The notes: generated from the letters alone by a model not told the origin. A stretch of 7,038 bases of DNA from Ectopseudomonas composti (GCA_946886245.1 CAMPIF010000225.1:1-7038), one strand, 5' to 3'; positions 1-6,840 are shown, counted from the first letter of the stretch. Translations and numbers: made by a program.

Positions 1-248
1 CCGAGGCGGGCATCGCACTGCTGCAACACGCTGCGGGCCTGCTCCAGCAGCGCGATGCCCGCCTCGGTCAGACGCGGCTGGCGGCCACTGCTGCGTTCGA
101 AGAGGGTGACGCCGAGATCGCTTTCGAGCAGGGCGATGGCGGTGCTGACCGCCGATTGCGCGCGTCCGGTTTGCCGAGCCGCAGCAGAAAAGGATCGGCT
201 CTCGGCCGTACGGACGAACAGTTGAAGCTGATCGAGATTCCAGTTCAT
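1..248 (-). CDS. LysR-type transcriptional regulator, N-terminal part (3' end outside window)
   Basis: Reading the minus strand from the ATG at 248 gives 82 complete codons that run off the window edge without a stop. The protein begins MNWNLDQLQLFVRTAES, followed by SFSAAARQTGRAQSAVSTAIALLESDLGVTLFER in short, overlapping blocks. This is the winged helix-turn-helix of LysR regulators: the SFSAAA helix, the QSAVS recognition helix, the LGVTLFER turn and the LTEAG wing. The effector-binding domain is not in the window. The start is preceded by a weak AGGT ribosome site that lies inside the 254-276 dyad, so binding there could also control its own expression. The gene is divergent from the EmrE-like transporter, the usual layout for a LysR regulator and its target, so I infer that it regulates that transporter. 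The inducer cannot be told from the sequence. Confidence 0.93.
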   Translation of the reverse strand, partial: MNWNLDQLQLFVRTAESRSFSAAARQTGRAQSAVSTAIALLESDLGVTLFERSSGRQPRLTEAGIALLEQARSVLQQCDARL

Positions 249-253
249 GGCTG

Positions 254-276
254 ACCTATCTCATAAGTAGATAGGT
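254..276. promoter_or_regulatory. Putative LysR operator in the divergent intergenic region
   Basis: A perfect 8-bp inverted repeat, ACCTATCT at 254-261 and AGATAGGT at 269-276, is separated by 7 bp. Within it ATC (258-260) and GAT (270-272) are 9 bp apart, giving T-N11-A, the form of LysR-family boxes. The site starts 5 bp upstream of the LysR start codon, covers its weak ribosome site, and is centred about 40 bp upstream of the -10 box of the divergent transporter. It probably serves autoregulation and transporter control. This is inferred from form and position. Confidence 0.7.
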
Positions 277-282
277 AATGAC

Positions 283-310
283 TTTATCCCATCATGGAAG
301 AACTTAGAAT
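283..310 (+). promoter_or_regulatory. Putative sigma-70 promoter of the EmrE-like gene
   Basis: A good -10 hexamer TAGAAT lies at 305-310. The best -35 candidate is TTTATC at 283-288 with a 16-bp spacer, a poor match. A weak -35 beside an upstream operator fits an activator-dependent promoter. The expected transcript start is near 317, about 20 bp before the start codon, leaving room for the AGGAG ribosome site at 325-329. Confidence 0.5.
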
Positions 311-337
311 TGCGCTCATCTTTCAGGAGTCGCCATC

Positions 338-670
338 ATGCCCGGATACCTCTATCTCGCCATTGCCATCGCGGCCGAAGTGGTCGCCACCACCTCGATG
401 AAGGCGATCGACGGCTTCAGCAAACCCTTGCCGCTGCTGCTGGTGATTGGCGGTTACGCGATCGCCTTCTGGATGCTGATTCTGGTGGTGCGCACCATCC
501 CGGTGGGCATCGCCTACGCCATCTGGGCGGGGTTGGGCATCGTCTTGGTCAGTATCGCGGCGATGTTCATCTATCAGCAGAAACTCGATCTGCCGGCTGT
601 GCTCGGCATGGGGCTGATCGTCAGTGGCGTGGTGGTGATCCAGTTGTTCTCCAGCTCCACCGGTCACTGA
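338..670 (+). CDS. emrE: EmrE-like small multidrug resistance (SMR) transporter
   Basis: This 110-residue inner-membrane protein has the normal SMR length and four hydrophobic helices (about 4-21, 33-50, 57-76 and 87-105). SMR proteins work as antiparallel dimers that exchange protons for cationic, lipophilic compounds. The key residues are present: the membrane glutamate E14 in AIAAEVVATTS, Y40, Y60, W63 in YAIWAGLG, and the GLG at 65-67 used in dimer packing. The sequence looks closer to EmrE-type drug exporters than to the guanidinium-exporting Gdx/SugE branch, judged by eye only. AGGAG at 325-329, 8 bp before the ATG, supports the start. It is divergent from a LysR gene with an operator between them, so it is probably inducible. 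From memory, P. aeruginosa has an EmrE homologue beside a LysR gene and the same oxidoreductase pair. Confidence 0.95.
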   Translation: MPGYLYLAIAIAAEVVATTSMKAIDGFSKPLPLLLVIGGYAIAFWMLILVVRTIPVGIAYAIWAGLGIVLVSIAAMFIYQQKLDLPAVLGMGLIVSGVVVIQLFSSSTGH

Positions 671-677
671 GGCCGTG

Positions 678-715
678 CGTAGCTGAGGGCCTTGGTGCGC
701 ATGGCACACCCTACG
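678..715. repeat. Short intergenic palindromic element
   Basis: Nested arms are visible: CGTAG at 678-682 pairs with CTACG at 711-715, and GGTGCGC at 694-700 pairs 6 of 7 with GCACACC at 704-710 around ATG. I recall similar GGTGCGCATGGC-type intergenic segments recurring in the P. mendocina group, but the window holds only this copy. It could form a hairpin after the transporter gene. Confidence 0.45.
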
Positions 716-733
716 GGTACTGCCTTAAGCCGT

Positions 734-739
734 TATACT
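734..739 (+). promoter_or_regulatory. Putative -10 box (TATACT) of the oxidoreductase pair
   Basis: TATACT is followed by GCGCGCC, a common context around Pseudomonas start sites, and lies 29 bp upstream of the next start codon. No convincing -35 is seen 16-18 bp upstream. If real, the oxidoreductase pair has its own promoter rather than depending only on read-through from the transporter gene. Confidence 0.4.
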
Positions 740-768
740 GCGCGCCTGTTTTTCGCCGAGGCCCGTTC

Positions 769-1944
769 ATGTCCCTGTCTCTCAGCACCGATGTCCTGAT
801 CGTCGGCGGCGGTATCGCCGGCCTCTGGCTCAATGCACGCCTGCGTCAGCAGGGCTTCGCCACTGTTCTGGTCGAGCGTGGCAGCCTGGGGGGCGGGCAG
901 AGCCTGAAGTCGCAGGGCATCATCCATGGCGGTGCCAAATACGCCCTGCATGGCGCGCTGACCGGTGCCTCCGAGGCCATCGCCGATATGCCGCGACGCT
1001 GGCGCGAGGCGCTGGCGGGCCATGGCGAACTGGATCTGTCCGGTGTGCGCATTCTTTCCGACGCGCATTACCTGTGGTCGCCCGGCACCCTGGCCGGCAA
1101 CCTCACCAGTTTCTTCGCCAGCAAGGCCGTGCGCGGCCGTGTCGATCAGGTCAAGGGCGAGCAATTGCCGCCGGCGCTGCAGCACCCGAAATTCAAGGGC
1201 AAGGTCTATCGCCTCGCCGAGCTGGTGCTCGATGTGCCGAGCCTGATCGCACGCCTGGCTGAACTGGCCGGCGACAGCCTGCTGGCCGCCGAGCGTATCG
1301 AACCGCTGCAGGTCAATGGCGAGCTGTGTGGGCTGGCCGTCGACGGTCGCGAGATTCGTGCGCAGCGCGTGGTGCTCAGCGCGGGGGCCGGCAATGCCGA
1401 GCTGCTCGCCGCGCTGGGCGTCGAACAGCCCGCGCAGCAGTTGCGCCCCCTGCATATGGTGCTGGCCAAGGGGCCGGCGCTGAAACCGTTGTACGCGCAT
1501 TGCCTCGGCGCTGGGCCCAAGCCTCGGGTCACCGTGACCACCCATCCGGCGGCCGATGGGCAGTGGGTCTGGTACCTCGGTGGCGACCTGGCTGAGGCTG
1601 ACGGCGTCGCGCGCGACGAAACTGCACAGATTCAGGCCGCGCAAAAGGAAATGGCGGCGCTGCTGCCTTGGGTCGACCAGAGCCAGACCCGCTGGGCCAC
1701 ATTGCGTGTGGATCGCGCCGAGCCCGCGCAGTCGGGCCTGGTGCGCCCGGACAATGCCTTTCTCGCCGAGCAACAGCGCCTGCTGGTGGGCTGGCCGACC
1801 AAGCTGGCGCTGGCGCCGGACTTTGCTGACCGCGTACTCGCGGCTCTGCAGCGCGATAACCTGCAGCCATCTGGCCATGCACCATTGCCTGAACTGCCGC
1901 GCCCAGCGCTGGGGCAGCCGGTGTGGGAGGCATTGCTGCCATGA
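769..1944 (+). CDS. FAD-dependent oxidoreductase, D-amino-acid-oxidase (DAO) fold
   Basis: This 391-residue protein is a typical length for the DAO family. The N-terminus has a Rossmann dinucleotide-binding motif: VLIVGGGIAGLW with G13, G15 and G18, ending at the acidic E36 that would bind the FAD ribose. The segment GQSLKSQGIIHGGAKY (about 43-58) matches the region contacting the flavin in DAO-like oxidases. VVLSAGAGNAELL resembles the second FAD-binding segment, and LVGWPTKLALAPDFAD near the C-terminus resembles the closing FAD region. Family members oxidise amines, amino acids or hydroxy acids; the substrate here is unknown. No signal peptide is seen, so it is probably cytoplasmic. The ATG at 769 has GAGG at 758-761, and the Rossmann motif follows directly. 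An in-frame upstream extension runs through the transporter gene out of its frame and is not real. The stop overlaps the next start (ATGA). Confidence 0.9.
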   Translation: MSLSLSTDVLIVGGGIAGLWLNARLRQQGFATVLVERGSLGGGQSLKSQGIIHGGAKYALHGALTGASEAIADMPRRWREALAGHGELDLSGVRILSDAHYLWSPGTLAGNLTSFFASKAVRGRVDQVKGEQLPPALQHPKFKGKVYRLAELVLDVPSLIARLAELAGDSLLAAERIEPLQVNGELCGLAVDGREIRAQRVVLSAGAGNAELLAALGVEQPAQQLRPLHMVLAKGPALKPLYAHCLGAGPKPRVTVTTHPAADGQWVWYLGGDLAEADGVARDETAQIQAAQKEMAALLPWVDQSQTRWATLRVDRAEPAQSGLVRPDNAFLAEQQRLLVGWPTKLALAPDFADRVLAALQRDNLQPSGHAPLPELPRPALGQPVWEALLP

Positions 1945-2750
1945 GCACCCTGCACGAGCTGCATCGTCCGCTGGGCTCCACCGGCTTGCGGGTTTCGCCG
2001 CTGGGGCTCGGCACGGTCAAGCTCGGTCGTGACCAGGGCGTGAAGTACCCCAACGGCTTCACCATTCCTGACGATGCGCAGGCGCTGGCCTTGTTGCAGC
2101 AGGCCCGCGAGCTGGGCATCAACCTGATCGATACCGCGCCGGCCTACGGCCTCAGCGAGCAACGCCTCGGCCCGCTGCTGCGTGGTCAGCGTGATGAGTG
2201 GGTGATCGTCAGCAAGACCGGCGAAGAGTTCGAGCAGGGACAGTCGCACTTCGATTTCTCTCCCGCGCATACTCGCCTCTCGGTCGAGCGCAGCCTCAAA
2301 CGCCTGGAGACCGACCGTATCGATCTGCTACTGGTGCATTCCGACGGCAACGATCTCGCCGTGCTGCGCGAGTCAGGTGTGTACGAGACGCTGGCCGAGC
2401 TCAAGCGCGAGGGCAAGATCCTCGCCTATGGCCTTTCCGGCAAGACCGTCGAGGGCGGGCTGCTGGCGCTGGAACAAGGTGACTGCGCCATGGTCACGTA
2501 TAACCTGAGCGAACAGGGCGAGAAGCCGGTACTGGACTACGCTGCCAGTCACGCCAAGGGCATTCTGATCAAGAAGGCGCTGGCCAGCGGGCATGCCTGC
2601 CTGGCCGAAGGTGTCGACCCGGTACGCGCCAGCTTCGAGCTGATCTTCGCTCATCCGGGCGTCAGCAGCGCCATCGTCGGCACCATCACGCCCGCGCACC
2701 TGGCGGCCAATGTCGCGACAGTCGCGGCGGTTTTGCAGGGCATCCGCTGA
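1941..2750 (+). CDS. Aldo/keto reductase
   Basis: This 269-residue protein has the NAD(P)H-dependent (beta/alpha)8-barrel aldo/keto reductase signature. It begins LGSTGLRVSPLGLGT, and the catalytic tetrad is complete: D64 and Y69 in NLIDTAPAYG, K92 in VIVSKTG and H133 in LLLVHSDG. GVSSAIVGTITPAHL near the C-terminus matches the family's cofactor-binding region. It reduces an aldehyde or ketone to an alcohol, substrate unknown, probably in the cytoplasm. It is somewhat shorter than many family members. The ATG at 1941 overlaps the stop of the oxidoreductase by 4 bases, with GGGAGG at 1925-1930 inside the upstream gene, so the two are probably translationally coupled. A GTG at 1923 would add six residues but overlaps that ribosome site, so I prefer the ATG. 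The coupling suggests both enzymes serve one pathway, for example removal of a carbonyl made by the oxidase; that is inference. Confidence 0.93.
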   Translation: MSTLHELHRPLGSTGLRVSPLGLGTVKLGRDQGVKYPNGFTIPDDAQALALLQQARELGINLIDTAPAYGLSEQRLGPLLRGQRDEWVIVSKTGEEFEQGQSHFDFSPAHTRLSVERSLKRLETDRIDLLLVHSDGNDLAVLRESGVYETLAELKREGKILAYGLSGKTVEGGLLALEQGDCAMVTYNLSEQGEKPVLDYAASHAKGILIKKALASGHACLAEGVDPVRASFELIFAHPGVSSAIVGTITPAHLAANVATVAAVLQGIR

Positions 2751-2841
2751 GGCCCCCGGTCACGTCCTCTTACAGCCTCGGGTTGTGCTGGGTGGTCGGC
2801 TTGGGGCAGCCTTGAACGGTTTTCGCTTCAACCTGACCCTC

Positions 2842-2873
2842 GCGTGAGCGCTCGCTGCCGAGCCGCCTCACGC
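2842..2873. repeat. Stem-loop in the leader of the Nudix-like gene
   Basis: The outer stem GCGTGAG (2842-2848) pairs with CTCACGC (2867-2873), and an inner stem GCTCG (2850-2854) pairs with CGAGC (2859-2863) around CTGC. There is no T-tract, so it is not a typical intrinsic terminator. It ends 12 bp before the AAGGAG ribosome site of the next gene. The rest of the 145-bp gap shows no ORF or clear promoter. Confidence 0.5.
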
Positions 2874-2895
2874 CCAGCCGGAACAAGGAGTCGAG

Positions 2896-3804
2896 ATGCC
2901 GCGTACGCTGATCCGCAAGGACCCGAGTAACTTCAAGACCCTGCCGCTGTTCGTCGAAGCCGGCCCTGATGGCCTGAGCTACCAGAGCCTGGGACAGCCC
3001 CTGAATTTCCAGCAGATGCTCGAGCGTCGCCGCCCGATCGACGTGGCGGACAGCTCGCGGTTTTCCGTCGAGCTGGCCAACCTCGGTGTTTCCGTGCGCC
3101 TGACCCTGCGTCTGCATGGGCGCGACTACTGGCTGCTGGTGCGTCAGCGCCGTCCGGATCGCGGCGACACCGTGCTCAAGCTGATTTCCGGTTATGTGCC
3201 GGCGCATGAGCTCAACCTGCCGTTGCTCACTGCCATTCAGGAGGTCGCCGAGGAGTGCCTGCTGGAGAGCGCCGATGGCTGGCTGAGCGGGCGTTTCGCC
3301 GATACCTGGTTGCCCACGCCCTATCAGGGCGCGCTGCGTTATCGCGAGTCGAGCCATTTTCGCCTCAGCCCGCTGTCCGGCGCTGCACGGCCGGTACAGT
3401 GCGGCAACCTGACCTTGCTCGAGCGCCCGCGCGCCTACGTGCATCTGCCTACCGCATCCTTGCAGCTGGTCTATGACCTGAGCCTGGAGCTGCCGCGCGA
3501 TGCCCGGCAACTGAGCCTGTTCCATGTCGACGAATGCCTGGAAGACGGTCGCCTGGTGGCGCGTCTGGAGCGTCGTCGGCCGGATATCTATCTGCTGGCA
3601 TTGCAGCGCGGTGCGCCCAGTGGTGGGTTGTTCACCCTGCGCAAGGGCGAGCTGCTGCCCGCCAGTACCCGAGGGGTGTGGCTGTCGGAGAGTTTTGCCG
3701 AACAGGATGGTTGGCTGGTGCGCGATGAGCGGATTCGCTGGAAGGACTGGTTGCAGCGTTACGGTGTCAAGCCGCCGCAGCGGCGCGCGTTGGCCAGCGC
3801 ATAG
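2896..3804 (+). CDS. Conserved hypothetical protein with a degenerate Nudix-like motif
   Basis: This 302-residue, apparently soluble protein has no signal peptide or membrane helix. I cannot assign a function. Residues 78-123 look like a Nudix hydrolase core: a strand YWLLVRQRRP, then LKLISGYVPAHE, then AIQEVAEECLLE. The Nudix box is G-x5-E-x7-REuxEExGu. Here G99 and E105 fit, the spacer to the helix is two residues longer, R is replaced by Q115, and the QEVAEE helix keeps E116, E119 and E120 while the usual Gly is Leu. The metal-binding glutamates could still work. I recall similar Pseudomonas proteins labelled metal ABC transporter ATPase, but no Walker A motif is visible. AAGGAG at 2885-2890, 5 bp before the ATG, supports the start. 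It is convergent with the YtjB-like gene. From memory, a hypothetical gene occupies a similar place near serB in P. aeruginosa. Confidence 0.88.
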   Translation: MPRTLIRKDPSNFKTLPLFVEAGPDGLSYQSLGQPLNFQQMLERRRPIDVADSSRFSVELANLGVSVRLTLRLHGRDYWLLVRQRRPDRGDTVLKLISGYVPAHELNLPLLTAIQEVAEECLLESADGWLSGRFADTWLPTPYQGALRYRESSHFRLSPLSGAARPVQCGNLTLLERPRAYVHLPTASLQLVYDLSLELPRDARQLSLFHVDECLEDGRLVARLERRRPDIYLLALQRGAPSGGLFTLRKGELLPASTRGVWLSESFAEQDGWLVRDERIRWKDWLQRYGVKPPQRRALASA

Positions 3805-3852
3805 GGCGGGTGCAACCCGCCGTTGGCCGTCTGGCGGGTTGCTCCCGCCCTA
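3802..3852. terminator. Palindrome between convergent genes, probable bidirectional terminator or REP-like element
   Basis: Arms at 3802-3821 and 3833-3852 pair at 19 of 20 positions with an 11-bp loop; the arms start TAGGGCGGG and end CCCGCCCTA. The upstream gene's TAG stop forms the first bases of the left arm. The stem is very GC-rich but has no T-tract, so termination would be atypical. Its form resembles short palindromes scattered between Pseudomonas genes. Copy number cannot be judged here. Confidence 0.65.
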
Positions 3853-3869
3853 CATGAGCTTCGCCGCTT

Positions 3870-5399
3870 TCACGCTCGGCTCTCGTGCATGCGCGTCAGC
3901 TGTCGCTCCAGCAGGGCCGGATAAGGATCGAGCAGGCGCTCCACGCAGCTGGCACCTTCCGGGCTGGCAATCGGACGGATGCGGGCGCGCTGGCGGACCA
4001 GGGCATCCTGGGCGACGCGTTGCTCGACCAGCAGCAGGTTGCGACTGTGCTGCGACAACGCCAGGGCGTCCAGGGCGCTGTCGCTGAGCAGCAGGTCGGC
4101 CTGGCCCAGCTCTTCCAGGTCGCTGCCCAGGGTCAGCCCCAGCTGCAGTTGCAGCGTGATGCCGCTGTCGGCGACCTCGATCTGCAGGGCATGGCCCAGG
4201 GCGCGCATCAGCTCGCCACAGCAGATCGCGTGGGTCAGGTAGTCCTCAGCGCATTCGCGCTCATGGAACAGCATCAGGCTGCTGCCGTCCTTGAGCGTGT
4301 GCAGTTGTCCCTGATAGAGCGCAGCAGCCTGTTCCAGGCAGCCCCGATAACGATCCAGCAGGTCCAGCAGGCGCGTACGCGGCAGGCGCCGAAGCTGTTC
4401 CTGGGCGCCGAGCTGAATGGCCAGTACGGCGCTGGCTTGCGATGGGCGCGGAGCCTTGGCGACCGGTGCAGGTGCCTCGGACTGGTCACGCAGATCGGCG
4501 AAGGGATCATCCGGCTCTATCGTGTCGGGCCAGGGCTTGAGCGGCTCGTCATCGCCATGCTCATCGCTGATCTCCGCTTCATCGAGGGCATGCTCGGCCG
4601 TGCTCTCATCCTGCTCGTCGAAGCGCTCGTCGTCTTCTTCGTGCAGATAGTCCTCGCTGTCATCGAGCAGTTGTTCGTCATCCAGTTCTTGCTCGGGCTC
4701 CGGTTTTTCCGGTACCAGACGCGCCTGCAGCTGGCGCGCCAGGTCACCGATCTCGTCGTTGCGCCCGGCGCCCGGCGCAGGATCGTCAGGGTCGCGCAGC
4801 CATAGGCGCATCTGCAGCAGTGGCGTGGAAATATGCCGGCCGAGGCGCATGCTCAGGGACAGGGTCAGGGCCAGCAGAATCAGGCTGAGGATGCCCATGC
4901 TCTGCAGGCTGATGGTCATCGGCTGCTGAAACTGGCTCATGTCCAGGTTGATGCGCAACTGTCCGGCCATCACTTCCTGGAAGGTGATGGAGGTGGAGTA
5001 CAAGCCTTCGCTTTCACCCAGCACGCTGCGTGTCGGGCGCGCGCCGGCTTCGGCGAGGATGCGACTGTCCACGCTGTAGATGGCCGCATGGGCCACCAGC
5101 GGGTTTTTCGCCAGATTGTTCAGCAGTACGTTGAGGCTGAGAATGTCGTTGGACACCAGCAGTTCGGTGGCCGAGGCCGCCGTCTGGGTGATCAGCGCCT
5201 GGCCCAGTGCATCGGCCTGCTGCTGCATGGCCTGCTTGAACTGCATGCCCATGACCCAGGCATAGATGACCATGGCCAGTGCCACCAGCAGCAGGCTGTG
5301 GCTGGCGATGCGCAGTACCAGGGGCACCCGCCGCTGACGCAGCGCGTGAAAGATCAGGATGAAGAAATTGTCGGGTTTGACGGGCGCAGGCCGGTTCAC
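3870..5399 (-). CDS. AhpA/YtjB (Smp) family membrane protein with HAMP and cyclase-like domains
   Basis: From a GTG at 5399 the protein has 509 residues. The order is: cytoplasmic N-terminus, TM1 (about 32-50), an extracytoplasmic region (about 52-163), TM2 (about 164-184), a HAMP domain (about 185-228, HISTPLLQMRLW and NDEIGDLARQLQ), an acidic linker (231-308, 36 of 78 residues D or E), and a C-terminal domain (about 322-485). That last domain resembles class III nucleotide cyclases: SAVLAIQL as first strand, LLDLLDRYRGCLEQAAALYQG as helix, LKDGSSLMLF as the GDG loop, LQLGLTLG as the later strand. D371 matches the second metal Asp, but Q329 replaces the first and no transition-state Asn/Arg pair is seen, so it is probably inactive and may sense or bind. 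E. coli YtjB is much shorter and also lies head-to-head with serB. A TTG start at 5462 would lie upstream of the likely promoter. No peroxidase activity is implied by the AhpA name. Confidence 0.9.
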   Translation of the reverse strand: MNRPAPVKPDNFFILIFHALRQRRVPLVLRIASHSLLLVALAMVIYAWVMGMQFKQAMQQQADALGQALITQTAASATELLVSNDILSLNVLLNNLAKNPLVAHAAIYSVDSRILAEAGARPTRSVLGESEGLYSTSITFQEVMAGQLRINLDMSQFQQPMTISLQSMGILSLILLALTLSLSMRLGRHISTPLLQMRLWLRDPDDPAPGAGRNDEIGDLARQLQARLVPEKPEPEQELDDEQLLDDSEDYLHEEDDERFDEQDESTAEHALDEAEISDEHGDDEPLKPWPDTIEPDDPFADLRDQSEAPAPVAKAPRPSQASAVLAIQLGAQEQLRRLPRTRLLDLLDRYRGCLEQAAALYQGQLHTLKDGSSLMLFHERECAEDYLTHAICCGELMRALGHALQIEVADSGITLQLQLGLTLGSDLEELGQADLLLSDSALDALALSQHSRNLLLVEQRVAQDALVRQRARIRPIASPEGASCVERLLDPYPALLERQLTRMHESRA

Positions 5400-5434
5400 A
5401 GGAGCACGGCTCTTGTCGACTGAAGTTGCCGCGC

Positions 5435-5462
5435 AGTATAGCGAGCGGCCTGGGGCGGGCAA
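5435..5462 (-). promoter_or_regulatory. Putative promoter of the YtjB-like gene
   Basis: On the minus strand TTGCCC (5462-5457) and TATACT (5440-5435) are 16 bp apart, a fair sigma-70 match. The transcript would start near 5428, upstream of the GTG at 5399 but downstream of the TTG at 5462, which supports the GTG start. Confidence 0.5.
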
Positions 5463-5496
5463 AGCGCGTGGCTGCCCGGATCGACGGGAAACTGGG

Positions 5497-5502
5497 TAGA
5501 AT
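5497..5502 (+). promoter_or_regulatory. Putative -10 box (TAGAAT) of serB
   Basis: TAGAAT followed by GTGCGCC fits a common Pseudomonas start-site context. No good -35 lies 16-18 bp upstream. It would give a leader of roughly 65 bases before the TTG start. The rest of the 175-bp divergent gap shows no operator I can identify. Confidence 0.4.
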
Positions 5503-5562
5503 GTGCGCCTTTTCGTCGGTCAGTGGCCAATTCGCCGCTTGCCTGCCTCAATCGTTTGCCTT

Positions 5563-5574
5563 GGAGGGTGCGTC

Positions 5575-5577
<3 letters not shown>
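5563..5577 (+). promoter_or_regulatory. Ribosome binding site that fixes the TTG start of serB
   Basis: GGAGG at 5563-5567 lies 7 bp before TTG at 5575-5577. The protein from this point reads LREIVLINITGEDRPG, where SerB homologues begin. The only upstream in-frame start option, a GTG at 5503, overlaps the -10 box and has no ribosome site. Confidence 0.85.
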
Positions 5578-6789
<1,212 letters not shown>

Positions 6790-6812
6790 GCACCGGCGCT
6801 GCGTCGGATATG

Positions 6813-6840
6813 AAAAAGCCGCCTGTTCAGGCGGCTTTTT
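6813..6840. terminator. Bidirectional intrinsic terminator between serB and the fimX-like gene
   Basis: A perfect 13-bp inverted repeat, AAAAAGCCGCCTG at 6813-6825 and CAGGCGGCTTTTT at 6828-6840, has a 2-bp centre. The GC-rich stem is flanked by A5 and T5, so it acts as a Rho-independent terminator on both strands and serves both convergent genes. Confidence 0.93.

Noticed and set aside
310..768. N-terminal extension of the FAD oxidoreductase frame upstream of its ATG at 769
   Set aside because: It runs through the transporter gene in another frame, is rich in Arg and His with no domain, and the Rossmann motif plus ribosome site place the start at 769.
733..1878. 381-codon open frame on the minus strand
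   Set aside because: It lies opposite the oxidoreductase, shows no recognisable domain, and is a by-product of GC-rich codon use.
2812..2840. Possible promoter beginning TTGAAC at 2812-2817
   Set aside because: No acceptable -10 hexamer is found 16-18 bp downstream, so it is not listed.
2896..3804. Interpretation of this gene as an ABC transporter ATPase
   Set aside because: No Walker A (GxxxxGKS/T), ABC signature (LSGGQ) or Walker B motif can be seen in the 302 residues.
3885..4805. 306-codon plus-strand frame opposite the YtjB-like gene
   Set aside because: It is the shadow of the minus-strand gene, whose membrane helices and HAMP domain are clear. Its Gln-rich and hydrophobic stretches follow from the complement of that gene.
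5400..5462. TTG start at 5462 for the YtjB-like protein, adding 21 residues
   Set aside because: The added segment overlaps the likely -35/-10 elements, has no ribosome site, and the homologues I recall begin near the MNRPAPVKPDNFF segment.
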